Source: Lactobacillus acidophilus (GTDB taxonomy: Bacteria; Bacillota; Bacilli; Lactobacillales; Lactobacillaceae). From it: a stretch of 64,000 bases of DNA. Every line of letters begins with the position of its first letter. Within the stretch, counting starts at the first letter, position 1. Position numbers and translations under genes: made by a program. The stretch spans positions 496,001 through 560,000 of the forward strand of contig NZ_CP139575.1 of the NCBI RefSeq assembly GCF_034298135.1, in the 5' to 3' direction. The notes beneath the pieces were generated by a model. It was not told where the DNA came from, made no database searches, and saw only the letters and a list, made by a program, of their open reading frames with translations. Below are positions 57,068 through 64,000 of the stretch, piece after piece.

Positions 57068-58000
57068 ATGAAAAAATTATCGATTGTGGTTCCTTGTTAT
57101 AATGAAGAAGAATCAATTCCTCTCTTTTATAATGCAGTAGAAAAAGTAATGCAGACTATTCTGGATTTAGACTATGAATATTGGTTTGTCAATGATGGTT
57201 CATCTGATAAATCGCTTGAAGAAATGAGGCAACTTCAAAAAAATGATCCAGAACATGTCCATTATGTCTCGTTTTCACGTAATTTTGGTAAAGAAGCAGC
57301 ACTTTATGCAGGCTTGCAGGCATCTATAGGAGATTATATAGTAGTGATGGATGTAGATTTGCAAGATCCACCTGAATTTTTGCCTGAAATGTATAATTAC
57401 ATTAAAACCGGTAAGTATGATTGTATCGGAACGCGTCGTGTAGATAGAAAAGGTGAGGCTAAATTTAAATCTTTTCTTTCAGACATGTTTTATAAATTAG
57501 TTAATAAAATTTCTAATACTGAAATTGTATCGGGTGCTCGTGATTATCGTATGATGACGCGGCAAATGGTTGATGCGGTTTTAAGTATGCCTGAGTATAA
57601 TCGCTTTTCAAAAGGAATTTTTTCTTGGGTAGGGTTCAAAACAAAATATTTAGACTATCATAACGTTGAAAGAGTAGCTGGTGAGAGTGATTGGAACACT
57701 TGGAAGCTATTTAAATATGCAATGGATGGAATAGCTGACTTTTCACAAGCTCCGTTAAATATTGCAGTTTGGATAGGAACAACTTCATTTATTCTTTCTA
57801 TTATTGGGTTAGTCTTTGTAATTGTGCGGCATTTTATAGATACCAACTCAAGTGTATTTGGTTGGGCGTCAATGGTAAGTATTATTTTGCTTCTTGGCGG
57901 GCTTCAATTATTATGTATAGGCATATTAGGGAAATATTTAGGAAGAATATATTTACAAGTTAAAAATCGGCCGATATATATAATTAAGGAGAAAAAATAA
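57068..58000 (+). CDS. CsbB/GtrB-like undecaprenyl-phosphate glycosyltransferase
   Basis: This 310-residue GT2 enzyme loads a sugar onto undecaprenyl phosphate on the cytosolic face. The catalytic domain has LSIVVPCYNEEESIPLFY, WFVNDGSSDKS, SFSRNFGKEAALYAGLQ, VVMDVDLQDPPEFL (DxD) and RDYRMMTRQM. Two membrane helices follow (about 237-260 and 272-292), the DPMS/CsbB layout. The sugar (GlcNAc, glucose or galactose) cannot be read from sequence. Starts 1 base after the reading frame that ends at 57066. Third member of the glycosylation set. Confidence 0.9.
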   Translation: MKKLSIVVPCYNEEESIPLFYNAVEKVMQTILDLDYEYWFVNDGSSDKSLEEMRQLQKNDPEHVHYVSFSRNFGKEAALYAGLQASIGDYIVVMDVDLQDPPEFLPEMYNYIKTGKYDCIGTRRVDRKGEAKFKSFLSDMFYKLVNKISNTEIVSGARDYRMMTRQMVDAVLSMPEYNRFSKGIFSWVGFKTKYLDYHNVERVAGESDWNTWKLFKYAMDGIADFSQAPLNIAVWIGTTSFILSIIGLVFVIVRHFIDTNSSVFGWASMVSIILLLGGLQLLCIGILGKYLGRIYLQVKNRPIYIIKEKK

Positions 58001-58020
58001 ATTATAAATTTTTATAATTA
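58001..58020. repeat. Inverted repeat after the glycosylation operon
   Basis: AATTATAAA and TTTATAATT form a perfect AT-only palindrome around TT, directly behind the glycosyltransferase stop. Confidence 0.45.
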
Positions 58021-58024
58021 CACC

Positions 58025-58082
58025 ACTTTGTGAAAATATTTGCTGTGAAACTGCTGTGTAGCACATTTTTTTATCACAAAGT
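58025..58082. repeat. Long imperfect hairpin with 9-bp perfect outer arms
   Basis: ACTTTGTGA (58025-58033) and TCACAAAGT (58074-58082) are perfect complements; TGCTGTG and TGTAGCA can pair inside with wobbles. T7 at 58066-58072 lies within the 3' side, so an inner hairpin ending at GCACA could terminate the upstream operon. Confidence 0.5.
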
Positions 58083-58177
58083 AACGATATATTGCTAAAA
58101 AAACGTTTATTTATCAATGATTTATATTTGTGAAATTAATTTTTAAAAATATGACATTAGATGTGGAATTAAAGAAA

Positions 58178-58206
58178 AAACTGCCAGTTATCCACACCAG
58201 CAGTTT
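58178..58206. promoter_or_regulatory. Hairpin presenting a consensus DnaA box
   Basis: AAACTGC (58178-58184) and GCAGTTT (58200-58206) flank a 15-base loop that contains the exact DnaA box TTATCCACA (58188-58196). Only one perfect box is visible, so this is not an origin. A DnaA-responsive control site upstream of the 58296 gene is possible. Confidence 0.4.
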
Positions 58207-58295
58207 AAATGAATATTAAATTGTCTTAATTATACATTATGCTTGAGAAAAGATAAAATACTTTTCAAGTTTTTGGTTAAAAAGAAGTTGATAAA

Positions 58296-58955
58296 ATGAA
58301 ATATCCTAAAGAATTGGTTGAAGAAGTTCGAAAACGTTCAGAAGGAATGAAGCTTGAAGGAATAAACTCTGGAAGTGGTCCTAAGCATCCTCTATTAATG
58401 TTAGTTGGTGAAGCACCTGGGAGAAATGAAATCGTAAATAACATTCCCTTTAGCGGAGATGCAGGTAAAGAATTGAATAAATCTCTTGAGCAAATAGGCT
58501 TAACACGAGATGAAGTTTATATAACTAGTGCAGTTCGTAGTAGACCATATGCAATTAAAAAGACATTTAGTAAACGGGAAAACAAAGAAGTTACTAAATA
58601 TCCTAATCGCAAACCAACAAAAAAAGAAATTTTGGCTCATGGTCCTTTTTTAGATTATGAAATTGACTATGCTCAACCCAAATTAATCGTGGCATTAGGC
58701 AGTACAGGGCTAGAAAGATTACTAGGGTCAGGCCATAAAATTTCAGAAGAACATGGTACAGTGATTGAGAACACTCCAATTTTAAAATTAAATAGTGCCA
58801 AAGATGGTTATATTTGGTCGAAAGAAAGATATACTATTTTTCCCGAATATCATCCAGCTGCCATTTTCTATAATCGAAAATTAACTGATATAATTGTTAA
58901 AGATTGGGAAGTAATAAAACCTTATTTAGCTAAAGAAAGAGAAACAAATGAGTAA
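58296..58955 (+). CDS. Uracil-DNA glycosylase superfamily protein
   Basis: This 219-residue protein has the UDG fold signatures MLVGEAPGRNEIVNNIPFSGDAGKEL near 35 (GEAPG motif of the family 4/5 group) and PEYHPAAIFYNRKL near 190 (HPA motif). Between them is LIVALGSTGLERLLG. It has no cysteine at all, so it cannot hold the iron-sulfur cluster of family 4 enzymes. Whether it removes uracil is therefore uncertain. Overlaps the next gene by 8 bases. A possible promoter, TATACA/TAAAAT (58231-58259), lies upstream. Confidence 0.8.
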   Translation: MKYPKELVEEVRKRSEGMKLEGINSGSGPKHPLLMLVGEAPGRNEIVNNIPFSGDAGKELNKSLEQIGLTRDEVYITSAVRSRPYAIKKTFSKRENKEVTKYPNRKPTKKEILAHGPFLDYEIDYAQPKLIVALGSTGLERLLGSGHKISEEHGTVIENTPILKLNSAKDGYIWSKERYTIFPEYHPAAIFYNRKLTDIIVKDWEVIKPYLAKERETNE

Positions 58956-59706
58956 TGAAACTTTTTTAATTCCTATTAGACAAAACAATGACTTATCAGA
59001 TATTGCTTTGAATGAGTTGAGAATGGATTTAGACGAACATCCCCTAAATCAACGTAAGTATACTGATTTTGCTTATTTGCCAGGTAACAATCGTAAATAT
59101 AGTTTAAACAGTGTAGATAATATTGCTAGTCCATTAAGAGGTAAGAAAATTTTGTTCTTAGGTTCTTCAGTTACTTTTGGCTTTGGATCTTTAGGTGAAT
59201 CATTTGTTGATTATTTATGGAAAAGGGATGGCGTTGCTGCAATCAAAGATGCAGAAAACGGAACAACATTAGTAAACCAAGATGATAATTCATATGTTGC
59301 ACGCTTTAATGAAGAATTAAATGAAGAAGCGCCAGATATGTTAGTTTTACAATTATCGACTAATGATGCAACTAATAAAAAGAATTTGGGTAATTTTGAT
59401 ACATTTGACACCCAAACTGTTACTGGCGCATTGGAGTACATAATTAAGTCTGCTAAGGATAAGTGGAATTGTCCTATTTTAATTTATACTAATCCATATT
59501 TTGAAAACATTTCATACAAAAAGATGGTTGAACGGACTCAGGAATTGGCTGAAAAATGGGAAGTAGATCTTCTGGATTTTTATAATAATCCGGAATATAA
59601 AGATCAAAAAGGTCTTTATATGGCTGATGAAATCCATCCTACTCGTGCAGGTTATTTAGAAAAATGGTTACCTAAATTTGAAAATAAATTAATTCATATG
59701 TTGTAA
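58948..59706 (+). CDS. SGNH/GDSL hydrolase
   Basis: This 252-residue cytosolic protein has no signal peptide. SGNH blocks are ILFLGSSVTFGFGS (serine nucleophile, near 70), LVLQLSTNDATNKK (Asn) and ADEIHPTRAGYLEKW (catalytic Asp and His near the C-terminus). The family includes esterases, lipases and acetylhydrolases; the substrate is unknown. It overlaps the UDG-like gene by 8 bases (ATGAGTAA), so the two are coupled. A terminator follows. Confidence 0.88.
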   Translation: MSNETFLIPIRQNNDLSDIALNELRMDLDEHPLNQRKYTDFAYLPGNNRKYSLNSVDNIASPLRGKKILFLGSSVTFGFGSLGESFVDYLWKRDGVAAIKDAENGTTLVNQDDNSYVARFNEELNEEAPDMLVLQLSTNDATNKKNLGNFDTFDTQTVTGALEYIIKSAKDKWNCPILIYTNPYFENISYKKMVERTQELAEKWEVDLLDFYNNPEYKDQKGLYMADEIHPTRAGYLEKWLPKFENKLIHML

Positions 59707-59714
59707 TAAAGTAC

Positions 59715-59749
59715 AAAAGGAAGTAAATCGGTCTGATTTACTTCCTTTT
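59715..59749. terminator. Perfect bidirectional intrinsic terminator
   Basis: AAAAGGAAGTAAATC and GATTTACTTCCTTTT pair over 15 bases around GGTCT, between the convergent SGNH and lexA genes. Confidence 0.92.
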
Positions 59750-59752
59750 GTG

Positions 59753-60379
59753 CTATTGAATATTGTTACGGTAAAGACCAACCACTTTACCTAAAATGCT
59801 TACTTGTTGCAAAATAATAGGTGCCATTGTATCATTTTCTGGTTGAAGACGATAATGATCATCTTCTTTGAAGAAACGTTTAACCGTGGCCTCATTTTCA
59901 TCTGTCATTGCAACTACTATTTCTCCGTTATTGGCAGTACTTTGTTTTCTTACGATTACATTGTCACCATTTAAAATGCCAGCTTTAATCATACTGTTAC
60001 CGTGGACTTTAAGCATGAATAATTCGCCTGCATCACTCTCTAAATCAGGAGGAAGTGGGAAATATTCGCTAATGTCTTCAACTGCTAAAATAGGTTGACC
60101 TGCAGTGACTACTCCGACAACAGGAATTTCTTTTGGCTTAATACCCAGTTCAGTCTTACCTTCAGCTGTAATTTCAAGGGCGCGAGGCTTAGTAGCGTCT
60201 TTGATTAAAAAACCCTTGCGTTCAAGCCGAGATAAATGGCCATGAACTGTTGAAGTGGAAGATAAGCCAACCGCAGCACAAATTTCACGAACTGTTGGAG
60301 GAAATCCACGATTTTCTACTGTATCGTAGATATAGCGTAGAATTTCCAGTTGTTTGGTGTCACTATTTTTTCTAGACAT
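59753..60379 (-). CDS. lexA: SOS repressor LexA
   Basis: This 208-residue repressor self-cleaves when bound to RecA filaments. The winged HTH covers 1-70 ([32 protein letters not shown]). The cleavage site is Ala93-Gly94 in VVTAGQP, the nucleophile Ser129 is in [10 protein letters not shown] and the general base Lys167 is in EATVKRFF, so the latch is intact. It is divergent from a YnzC gene, as in Bacillus, where yneA and yneB lie between; these are missing here. A near-consensus SOS box lies in the promoter. Confidence 0.97.
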   Translation of the reverse strand: MSRKNSDTKQLEILRYIYDTVENRGFPPTVREICAAVGLSSTSTVHGHLSRLERKGFLIKDATKPRALEITAEGKTELGIKPKEIPVVGVVTAGQPILAVEDISEYFPLPPDLESDAGELFMLKVHGNSMIKAGILNGDNVIVRKQSTANNGEIVVAMTDENEATVKRFFKEDDHYRLQPENDTMAPIILQQVSILGKVVGLYRNNIQ

Positions 60380-60444
60380 GATAATTCCCCATATTATTAA
60401 AAATCTTTATTATAAGTAATTCTAACAAAAAAAGCGTATAATTT

Positions 60445-60458
60445 CAAACAGGCGTTCT
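60445..60458. promoter_or_regulatory. Probable LexA-binding SOS box
   Basis: CAAACAGGCGTTCT differs by one base in the core from the Bacillota half-site pair GAAC-N4-GTTC (AAAC AGGC GTTC). It lies between minus-strand TTGAAG and TATACG elements of the lexA promoter and about 70 bases from the ynzC start, so it may control both. Confidence 0.65.
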
Positions 60459-60526
60459 TCAAAATGCGACCTTTTTTTATACTTAAAATAAGGTAGACTA
60501 AAGGATGATAATGTGAGGTGGATATT

Positions 60527-60787
60527 ATGAATAAAGATGCAATGAGTAAAGAAGAAAAGAAAGTTACAGATCGTATTAACGAACTTTATCATAAGAAAGA
60601 AAATGAAGGCTTAACTCCTGAAGAAGAAGAGGAACGTAAGGAATTACATAAGAAGTTCCTTGCTAACTTTAGAGCAGCATTTAAGCAAGATGTTGAAAAT
60701 ATGGTAATTCTTGATAAGAATGGTAAAGAAGTAACTTCTGAAAAGGCTAAGCAAGCTCAAAGAAAAAAGGGTCTTAGAAAAGATTAG
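60527..60787 (+). CDS. ynzC: DUF896 family protein (YnzC type)
   Basis: This 86-residue charged helical protein has the core EKKVTDRINELYHKKENEGLTPEEEEERKELHKKFLANFRAAFK, a classic DUF896 sequence. Function is unknown; in Bacillus it sits in the LexA-controlled yneA-yneB-ynzC operon. I choose ATG 60527, 5 bases after GAGGTGG, over an in-frame GTG 9 bases earlier. Divergent from lexA. Confidence 0.88.
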   Translation: MNKDAMSKEEKKVTDRINELYHKKENEGLTPEEEEERKELHKKFLANFRAAFKQDVENMVILDKNGKEVTSEKAKQAQRKKGLRKD

Positions 60788-60852
60788 TTGAGTCTTTAAA
60801 AAGATGATAAACTATGTAAGATAAATAATTATTAATTTATGGAGGATATAAG

Positions 60853-61071
60853 ATGAATTTAGGTTTAGCAATTTTTTTGATTATTATTGCGCTTTTAGTA
60901 GGAGCTACTGCAGGCTTTTATGGTGCAAGAGCATATATGAAAAAATATTTCAAGGAAAATCCTCCTATTAGTGAAGAGATGATCGTTGCTATGATGTCTC
61001 AAATGGGACAAAAACCTTCAAATAAGAAGGTTCATCAAGTAATGAACATGATGAAGCACCAACAAAAATAA
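60853..61071 (+). CDS. yneF: UPF0154 family membrane protein (YneF type)
   Basis: This 72-residue protein has one N-terminal transmembrane helix (LGLAIFLIIIALLVGATAGFYGARAYMKKYF) and a soluble tail with NPPISEEMIVAMMSQMGQKPSNKKVHQVM. These are UPF0154 marks, near lexA as in Bacillus. Function unknown. ATG after TGGAGGA. Confidence 0.9.
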   Translation: MNLGLAIFLIIIALLVGATAGFYGARAYMKKYFKENPPISEEMIVAMMSQMGQKPSNKKVHQVMNMMKHQQK

Positions 61072-61154
61072 TTCAATTTTATAGTTTAGGTGTGTTAAAA
61101 GACGAAGGAGATTCCTTTGTCTTTTTTGTTTTTTCATGGTGATGAGGTGAGTGA

Positions 61155-62921
61155 ATGAGTATATTTAGTAAATTAGGCTGGTTTTTTAAACAAGAAAAAA
61201 AGAGATATATTATTGGAATTACATTTTTAGCATTGACCTCTTTAGCTAATTTGGTTCCACCCAGAGTTTTAGGCCTAATGGCTGATCAACTAGATCAAGG
61301 ACATATTTCTTGGGGACAATATGGAATGTTAATACTAGCAGTTTTAGCAGCGGCATTTTCGTTATATATATTGCGCTATTTTTGGCGTAAACAAATTTGG
61401 GGCGGTGCCGCAGAACTGGAAAGGCAAATGCGTTCGAAGTTATTTGATCACTTTATGATCATGGATCGTACTTTTTATCAAAGACATAGAACCGGGGATT
61501 TAATGGCTCATGCAACTAATGATGTGACTGCTATCCAAAATGTTGCAGGTGATGGAGTATTAACATTAGTTGATTCATTAATTATGGGGTTGTCAACGAT
61601 GATTGCAATGATTATCTTTGTTGATTGGCGCCTAACCATTATCGCACTGTTGCCACTTCCATTTTTAGCAATAGGAGCATGGAGATTAGGTGATCATTTA
61701 CATAATGCCTTTGATAAATCTCAGGCAGCTTTTTCTAGAATAAATAATAAAACTCAGGAGTCAGTTTCTGGAATTAAAGTTTTAAAAACCTTTGGTCAAG
61801 ACAAAGAAGATATTAAGGCATTTGATCAAATGGTTGATGATACTATTAAGATCAATAAAGAAGTTTTTGTTTTAGATTCATTATTTGACCCATTAGGAAC
61901 AATTGTCATTGGTGCTACGTATGTAATTACCATTATTTATGGCGGAATGATGGTAACTAATAAGGTATTGTCTATTGGACAGCTAGTTTCATTTATTGCT
62001 TATATTTCCAACATGGTTTGGCCAATGTTTGCCATTGGATACTTGTTTAATATTCTAGAACGTGGTAGTGCAAGTTATGATCGTGTGGAAAAATTATTGA
62101 ATGAAAAGCCGTTAATTACTGATAAACATGCTGATCAAAGTATTAAAGTAGCAGATTTACAAGGGGATTTGCACTATGATATCAAGTCATTTGCTTATCC
62201 TGATGAAAAAGACATTTCAGTTCTTAAGAATATTGATTTTACTTTAAAACCAGGTCAAACTTTGGGCTTAGTTGGTCGAGTTGGCGCCGGTAAGACAACA
62301 ATTATTCAATTACTTTTAAGAGAATTTGATCAGTATGAGGGCAAAATCACTTTAAATGGTAAAGATATTAGAACAATTCCTTTGAAAGTTTTGCTTAGTC
62401 AAATCTCATATGTACCACAGAATAATTTCTTGTTTTCAACTAGTATTGAAAATAATATTGCTTTTTCATCCGAAAATGCAGGAAAAAATGATATTGCGTC
62501 TGCAGCTAAGAAAAGTGATTTGCATGATGATGTGTTACAAATGCCTAATGGCTATCAAACTCTGGTAGGAGAAAATGGTATTTCGCTGTCTGGTGGACAA
62601 AGACAAAGAATGTCTATTGCACGAGCACTTTTGAAAGATAGTCAAATATTAATTTTAGATGATGCTTTATCAGCTGTTGATGCTAAAACTGAAACAGAAA
62701 TTTTGACAGCATTAAGAAAAGAACGAAAAAATAAGACTACTATGATAGCGGCACATCGATTAACTTCAGTGATGGATGCCGATTTGATTTTAGTATTAAA
62801 AGACGGTCAAATAGTTGAACGTGGCAATCATCAACAATTACTTGATGAAGATGGCTGGTATGCAGAAATGTGGCGTCGACAAGAACTACAAGCCAAGGTA
62901 GGTGAAGATACAGATGAATAA
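61155..62921 (+). CDS. Heterodimeric ABC exporter, subunit with degenerate catalytic residue
   Basis: This 588-residue half-transporter has six membrane helices (about 15-300) and a nucleotide-binding domain. Walker A is GRVGAGKTTIIQLL near 375, the Q-loop is SYVPQNNFLFS, the signature is ISLSGGQRQRMSIARALL, and Walker B is ILILDDALSAVD with aspartate where the catalytic glutamate normally stands. This is typical of one half of BmrC/D, LmrC/D or TM287/288 pairs. The partner starts 8 bases before its end. Likely drug or lipid export; substrate unknown. The start ATG follows GAGGTGAG. Confidence 0.92.
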   Translation: MSIFSKLGWFFKQEKKRYIIGITFLALTSLANLVPPRVLGLMADQLDQGHISWGQYGMLILAVLAAAFSLYILRYFWRKQIWGGAAELERQMRSKLFDHFMIMDRTFYQRHRTGDLMAHATNDVTAIQNVAGDGVLTLVDSLIMGLSTMIAMIIFVDWRLTIIALLPLPFLAIGAWRLGDHLHNAFDKSQAAFSRINNKTQESVSGIKVLKTFGQDKEDIKAFDQMVDDTIKINKEVFVLDSLFDPLGTIVIGATYVITIIYGGMMVTNKVLSIGQLVSFIAYISNMVWPMFAIGYLFNILERGSASYDRVEKLLNEKPLITDKHADQSIKVADLQGDLHYDIKSFAYPDEKDISVLKNIDFTLKPGQTLGLVGRVGAGKTTIIQLLLREFDQYEGKITLNGKDIRTIPLKVLLSQISYVPQNNFLFSTSIENNIAFSSENAGKNDIASAAKKSDLHDDVLQMPNGYQTLVGENGISLSGGQRQRMSIARALLKDSQILILDDALSAVDAKTETEILTALRKERKNKTTMIAAHRLTSVMDADLILVLKDGQIVERGNHQQLLDEDGWYAEMWRRQELQAKVGEDTDE

Positions 62922-64000
62922 TGAACAACACGAATCGGTATGGTCAAAGGCTATTCCTTTTAAAGAACAGATTAATATCTTTAAAAGGTTAATAGGCTTT
63001 GTAAAGCAATTTAAAGTTGACATGATTATTGCATTAATTGGTGCATTTATTGTTAGTGTAATCAATATTCTCTTGCCAAGAGGTTTACAGTATTTCTTGG
63101 ATCATTTTCTGTTGCATCAAAATACGACTGTACAAATTATTTTATTTGTTGGATTTCTTTATGCAATTGGTTCAATTCTTAAGGCAATAATTCAATTTAC
63201 TTATCAGTACTTTTTTGCTTTAGGATCTGAAAAAACGCTAGAAAGTGTACGACAGGCACTTTATAGAAAATTACATAAGTTAGGGATGCGTTATTTCGAT
63301 CAATCTCCTGCAGGCTCAATAGTTTCAAGAGTAACTAATGACACGATGACTTTAAGTAGCTTCTTAACTGTTTTATCTACGGTAGTGATAGGTGCTTTTT
63401 CGGTAGTTACTGCATTAATTGCTATGTTTACAACGAATGTGATTGCTGGTTGGATTGTTTTAGCATTTATTCCAGTCATGATTTTTGTAGTATGGTTATA
63501 CTCACAAAAAAGTTCGCGACTTTACCGTAATTATCGTGAACGCTTAAGTAGAATTAATGCTAATTTAAATGAATCAATTGAAGGTGTTTCAATTATTCAA
63601 CAGTTTAACCAAGAGAATAGAATGACTAATCGCTTTGAAGGGGAAAATGGTGGGTTGATGAATACACGTTTCAATATGATTCGGGTAAATTCATTACTTT
63701 TGTCACCTCTAACTAGTCTACTTTATTCCCTTGCTCTGGCTTTTGCATTAATGTATTTTGGTTTTCCATTGAGAGAAACTTTTGTGCCTGCTGGTGCAAT
63801 TTACGCATTTTCTCAATATATTTCACAATTGTTTAATCCGATTTCTACCATGATGGACCAGATGACTTTCTTTCAAGATGGTATTGTGGCAGGTAAGCGA
63901 ATTTTTAGAATTTTTAGAATTTTGGATAGTCAGCAATATGAGCCTAAACAAAATGCTCAAGAGGGCCTTACTATTAGTCAAGGCAAGATTGAATTTAAAC
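62914..64000 (+). CDS. Heterodimeric ABC exporter, second subunit (cut by the window end)
   Basis: The frame stays open from ATG 62914 to the last base. It begins MNNEQHESVWSKAIPFKEQ and carries a six-helix membrane domain. Recognisable exporter features include MRYFDQSPAGSIVSRVTNDT near 125 and the intracellular-loop block SRINANLNESIEGVSIIQQFNQE near 210. The ATP-binding domain lies mostly beyond the window. It overlaps the first subunit by 8 bases, so the two are coupled. By analogy this half should carry the intact catalytic glutamate, which cannot be seen here. Confidence 0.88.
   Translation, partial: MNNEQHESVWSKAIPFKEQINIFKRLIGFVKQFKVDMIIALIGAFIVSVINILLPRGLQYFLDHFLLHQNTTVQIILFVGFLYAIGSILKAIIQFTYQYFFALGSEKTLESVRQALYRKLHKLGMRYFDQSPAGSIVSRVTNDTMTLSSFLTVLSTVVIGAFSVVTALIAMFTTNVIAGWIVLAFIPVMIFVVWLYSQKSSRLYRNYRERLSRINANLNESIEGVSIIQQFNQENRMTNRFEGENGGLMNTRFNMIRVNSLLLSPLTSLLYSLALAFALMYFGFPLRETFVPAGAIYAFSQYISQLFNPISTMMDQMTFFQDGIVAGKRIFRIFRILDSQQYEPKQNAQEGLTISQGKIEFK

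Noticed and set aside
58178..58206. Replication origin
   Set aside because: Only one perfect DnaA box is visible and no dnaA, dnaN or unwinding element lies nearby.

Overview
This is a 64 kb stretch of a low-GC Gram-positive chromosome. It has AT-rich codons, strong AAGGAGG-type ribosome binding sites, several TTG and GTG starts, a dense intrinsic-terminator pattern and Bacillota gene order (efp-yqhY-nusB-folD-xseAB-ispA-tlyA-recN; gmk-rpoZ-priA-fmt-rsmB-stp-pknB-rsgA-rpe-thiN; rnc-smc-ftsY-ylxM-ffh-rpsP-rimM-trmD-rplS). The C69 dipeptidase PepD, a complete Opp peptide importer with two OppA proteins, and the lack of biosynthetic genes at places where Bacillus has them point to a lactic acid bacterium. 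A Lactobacillus of the acidophilus/johnsonii/gasseri group is my best guess; this is inference from gene style, not a database match. No tRNA, rRNA, prophage or CRISPR array was seen.

Layout. 1-5.1 kb: an amidohydrolase gene broken by a stop codon, a small tautomerase, a branched-chain aminotransferase on the minus strand, a DUF2325 protein and a YitT-type membrane protein. 5.1-31.98 kb: core housekeeping, almost all on the plus strand. It runs through ribosomal proteins L21 and L27 behind an L21 leader, the efp/nusB/folD/recN group, the gmk-to-thiN group with the PP2C phosphatase and PASTA kinase, L28 on the minus strand, then YloU, FakA, RecG, PlsX and AcpP. 32.1-40 kb: the oppDFBC operon followed by two separately transcribed oppA lipoprotein genes. 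40.0-41.5 kb: an IS3-family element inserted in the loop of the oppA2 terminator. 41.5-54.7 kb: rnc-smc-ftsY, pepD, an amino-acid permease on the minus strand, and ylxM-ffh-rpsP-rimM-trmD-rplS. 54.8-58.0 kb: a GtrA / YfhO-like / CsbB-like three-gene set that looks like a three-component cell-envelope glycosylation system, with its middle gene frameshifted. 58.3-64 kb: a UDG-like protein with an SGNH hydrolase, lexA, two small conserved genes, and a heterodimeric ABC exporter that runs off the window end.

How the genes work together. Most of the window serves translation (L21, L27, L28, L19, S16, EF-P, RimM, TrmD, RsgA, RsmB, TlyA), the SRP route to the membrane (Ffh, FtsY, YlxM), chromosome maintenance and repair (SMC, RecN, RecG, PriA, exonuclease VII, LexA), phospholipid precursors (FakA, PlsX, AcpP) and peptide-based nutrition (Opp, PepD, Xaa-Pro peptidase, IlvE, APC permease).

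The items most worth following up are these. (1) A multi-hairpin RNA with a possible pseudoknot sits in front of folD. (2) An IS lies exactly in the triloop of a terminator and carries signs of two indels in orfA. (3) The glycosylation locus has a homopolymer frameshift whose downstream frame ends 1 base before the next gene. (4) L27 carries a short N-terminal extension, yet no Prp protease gene lies between rplU and rpmA. I found no clearly new defence or mobile system.
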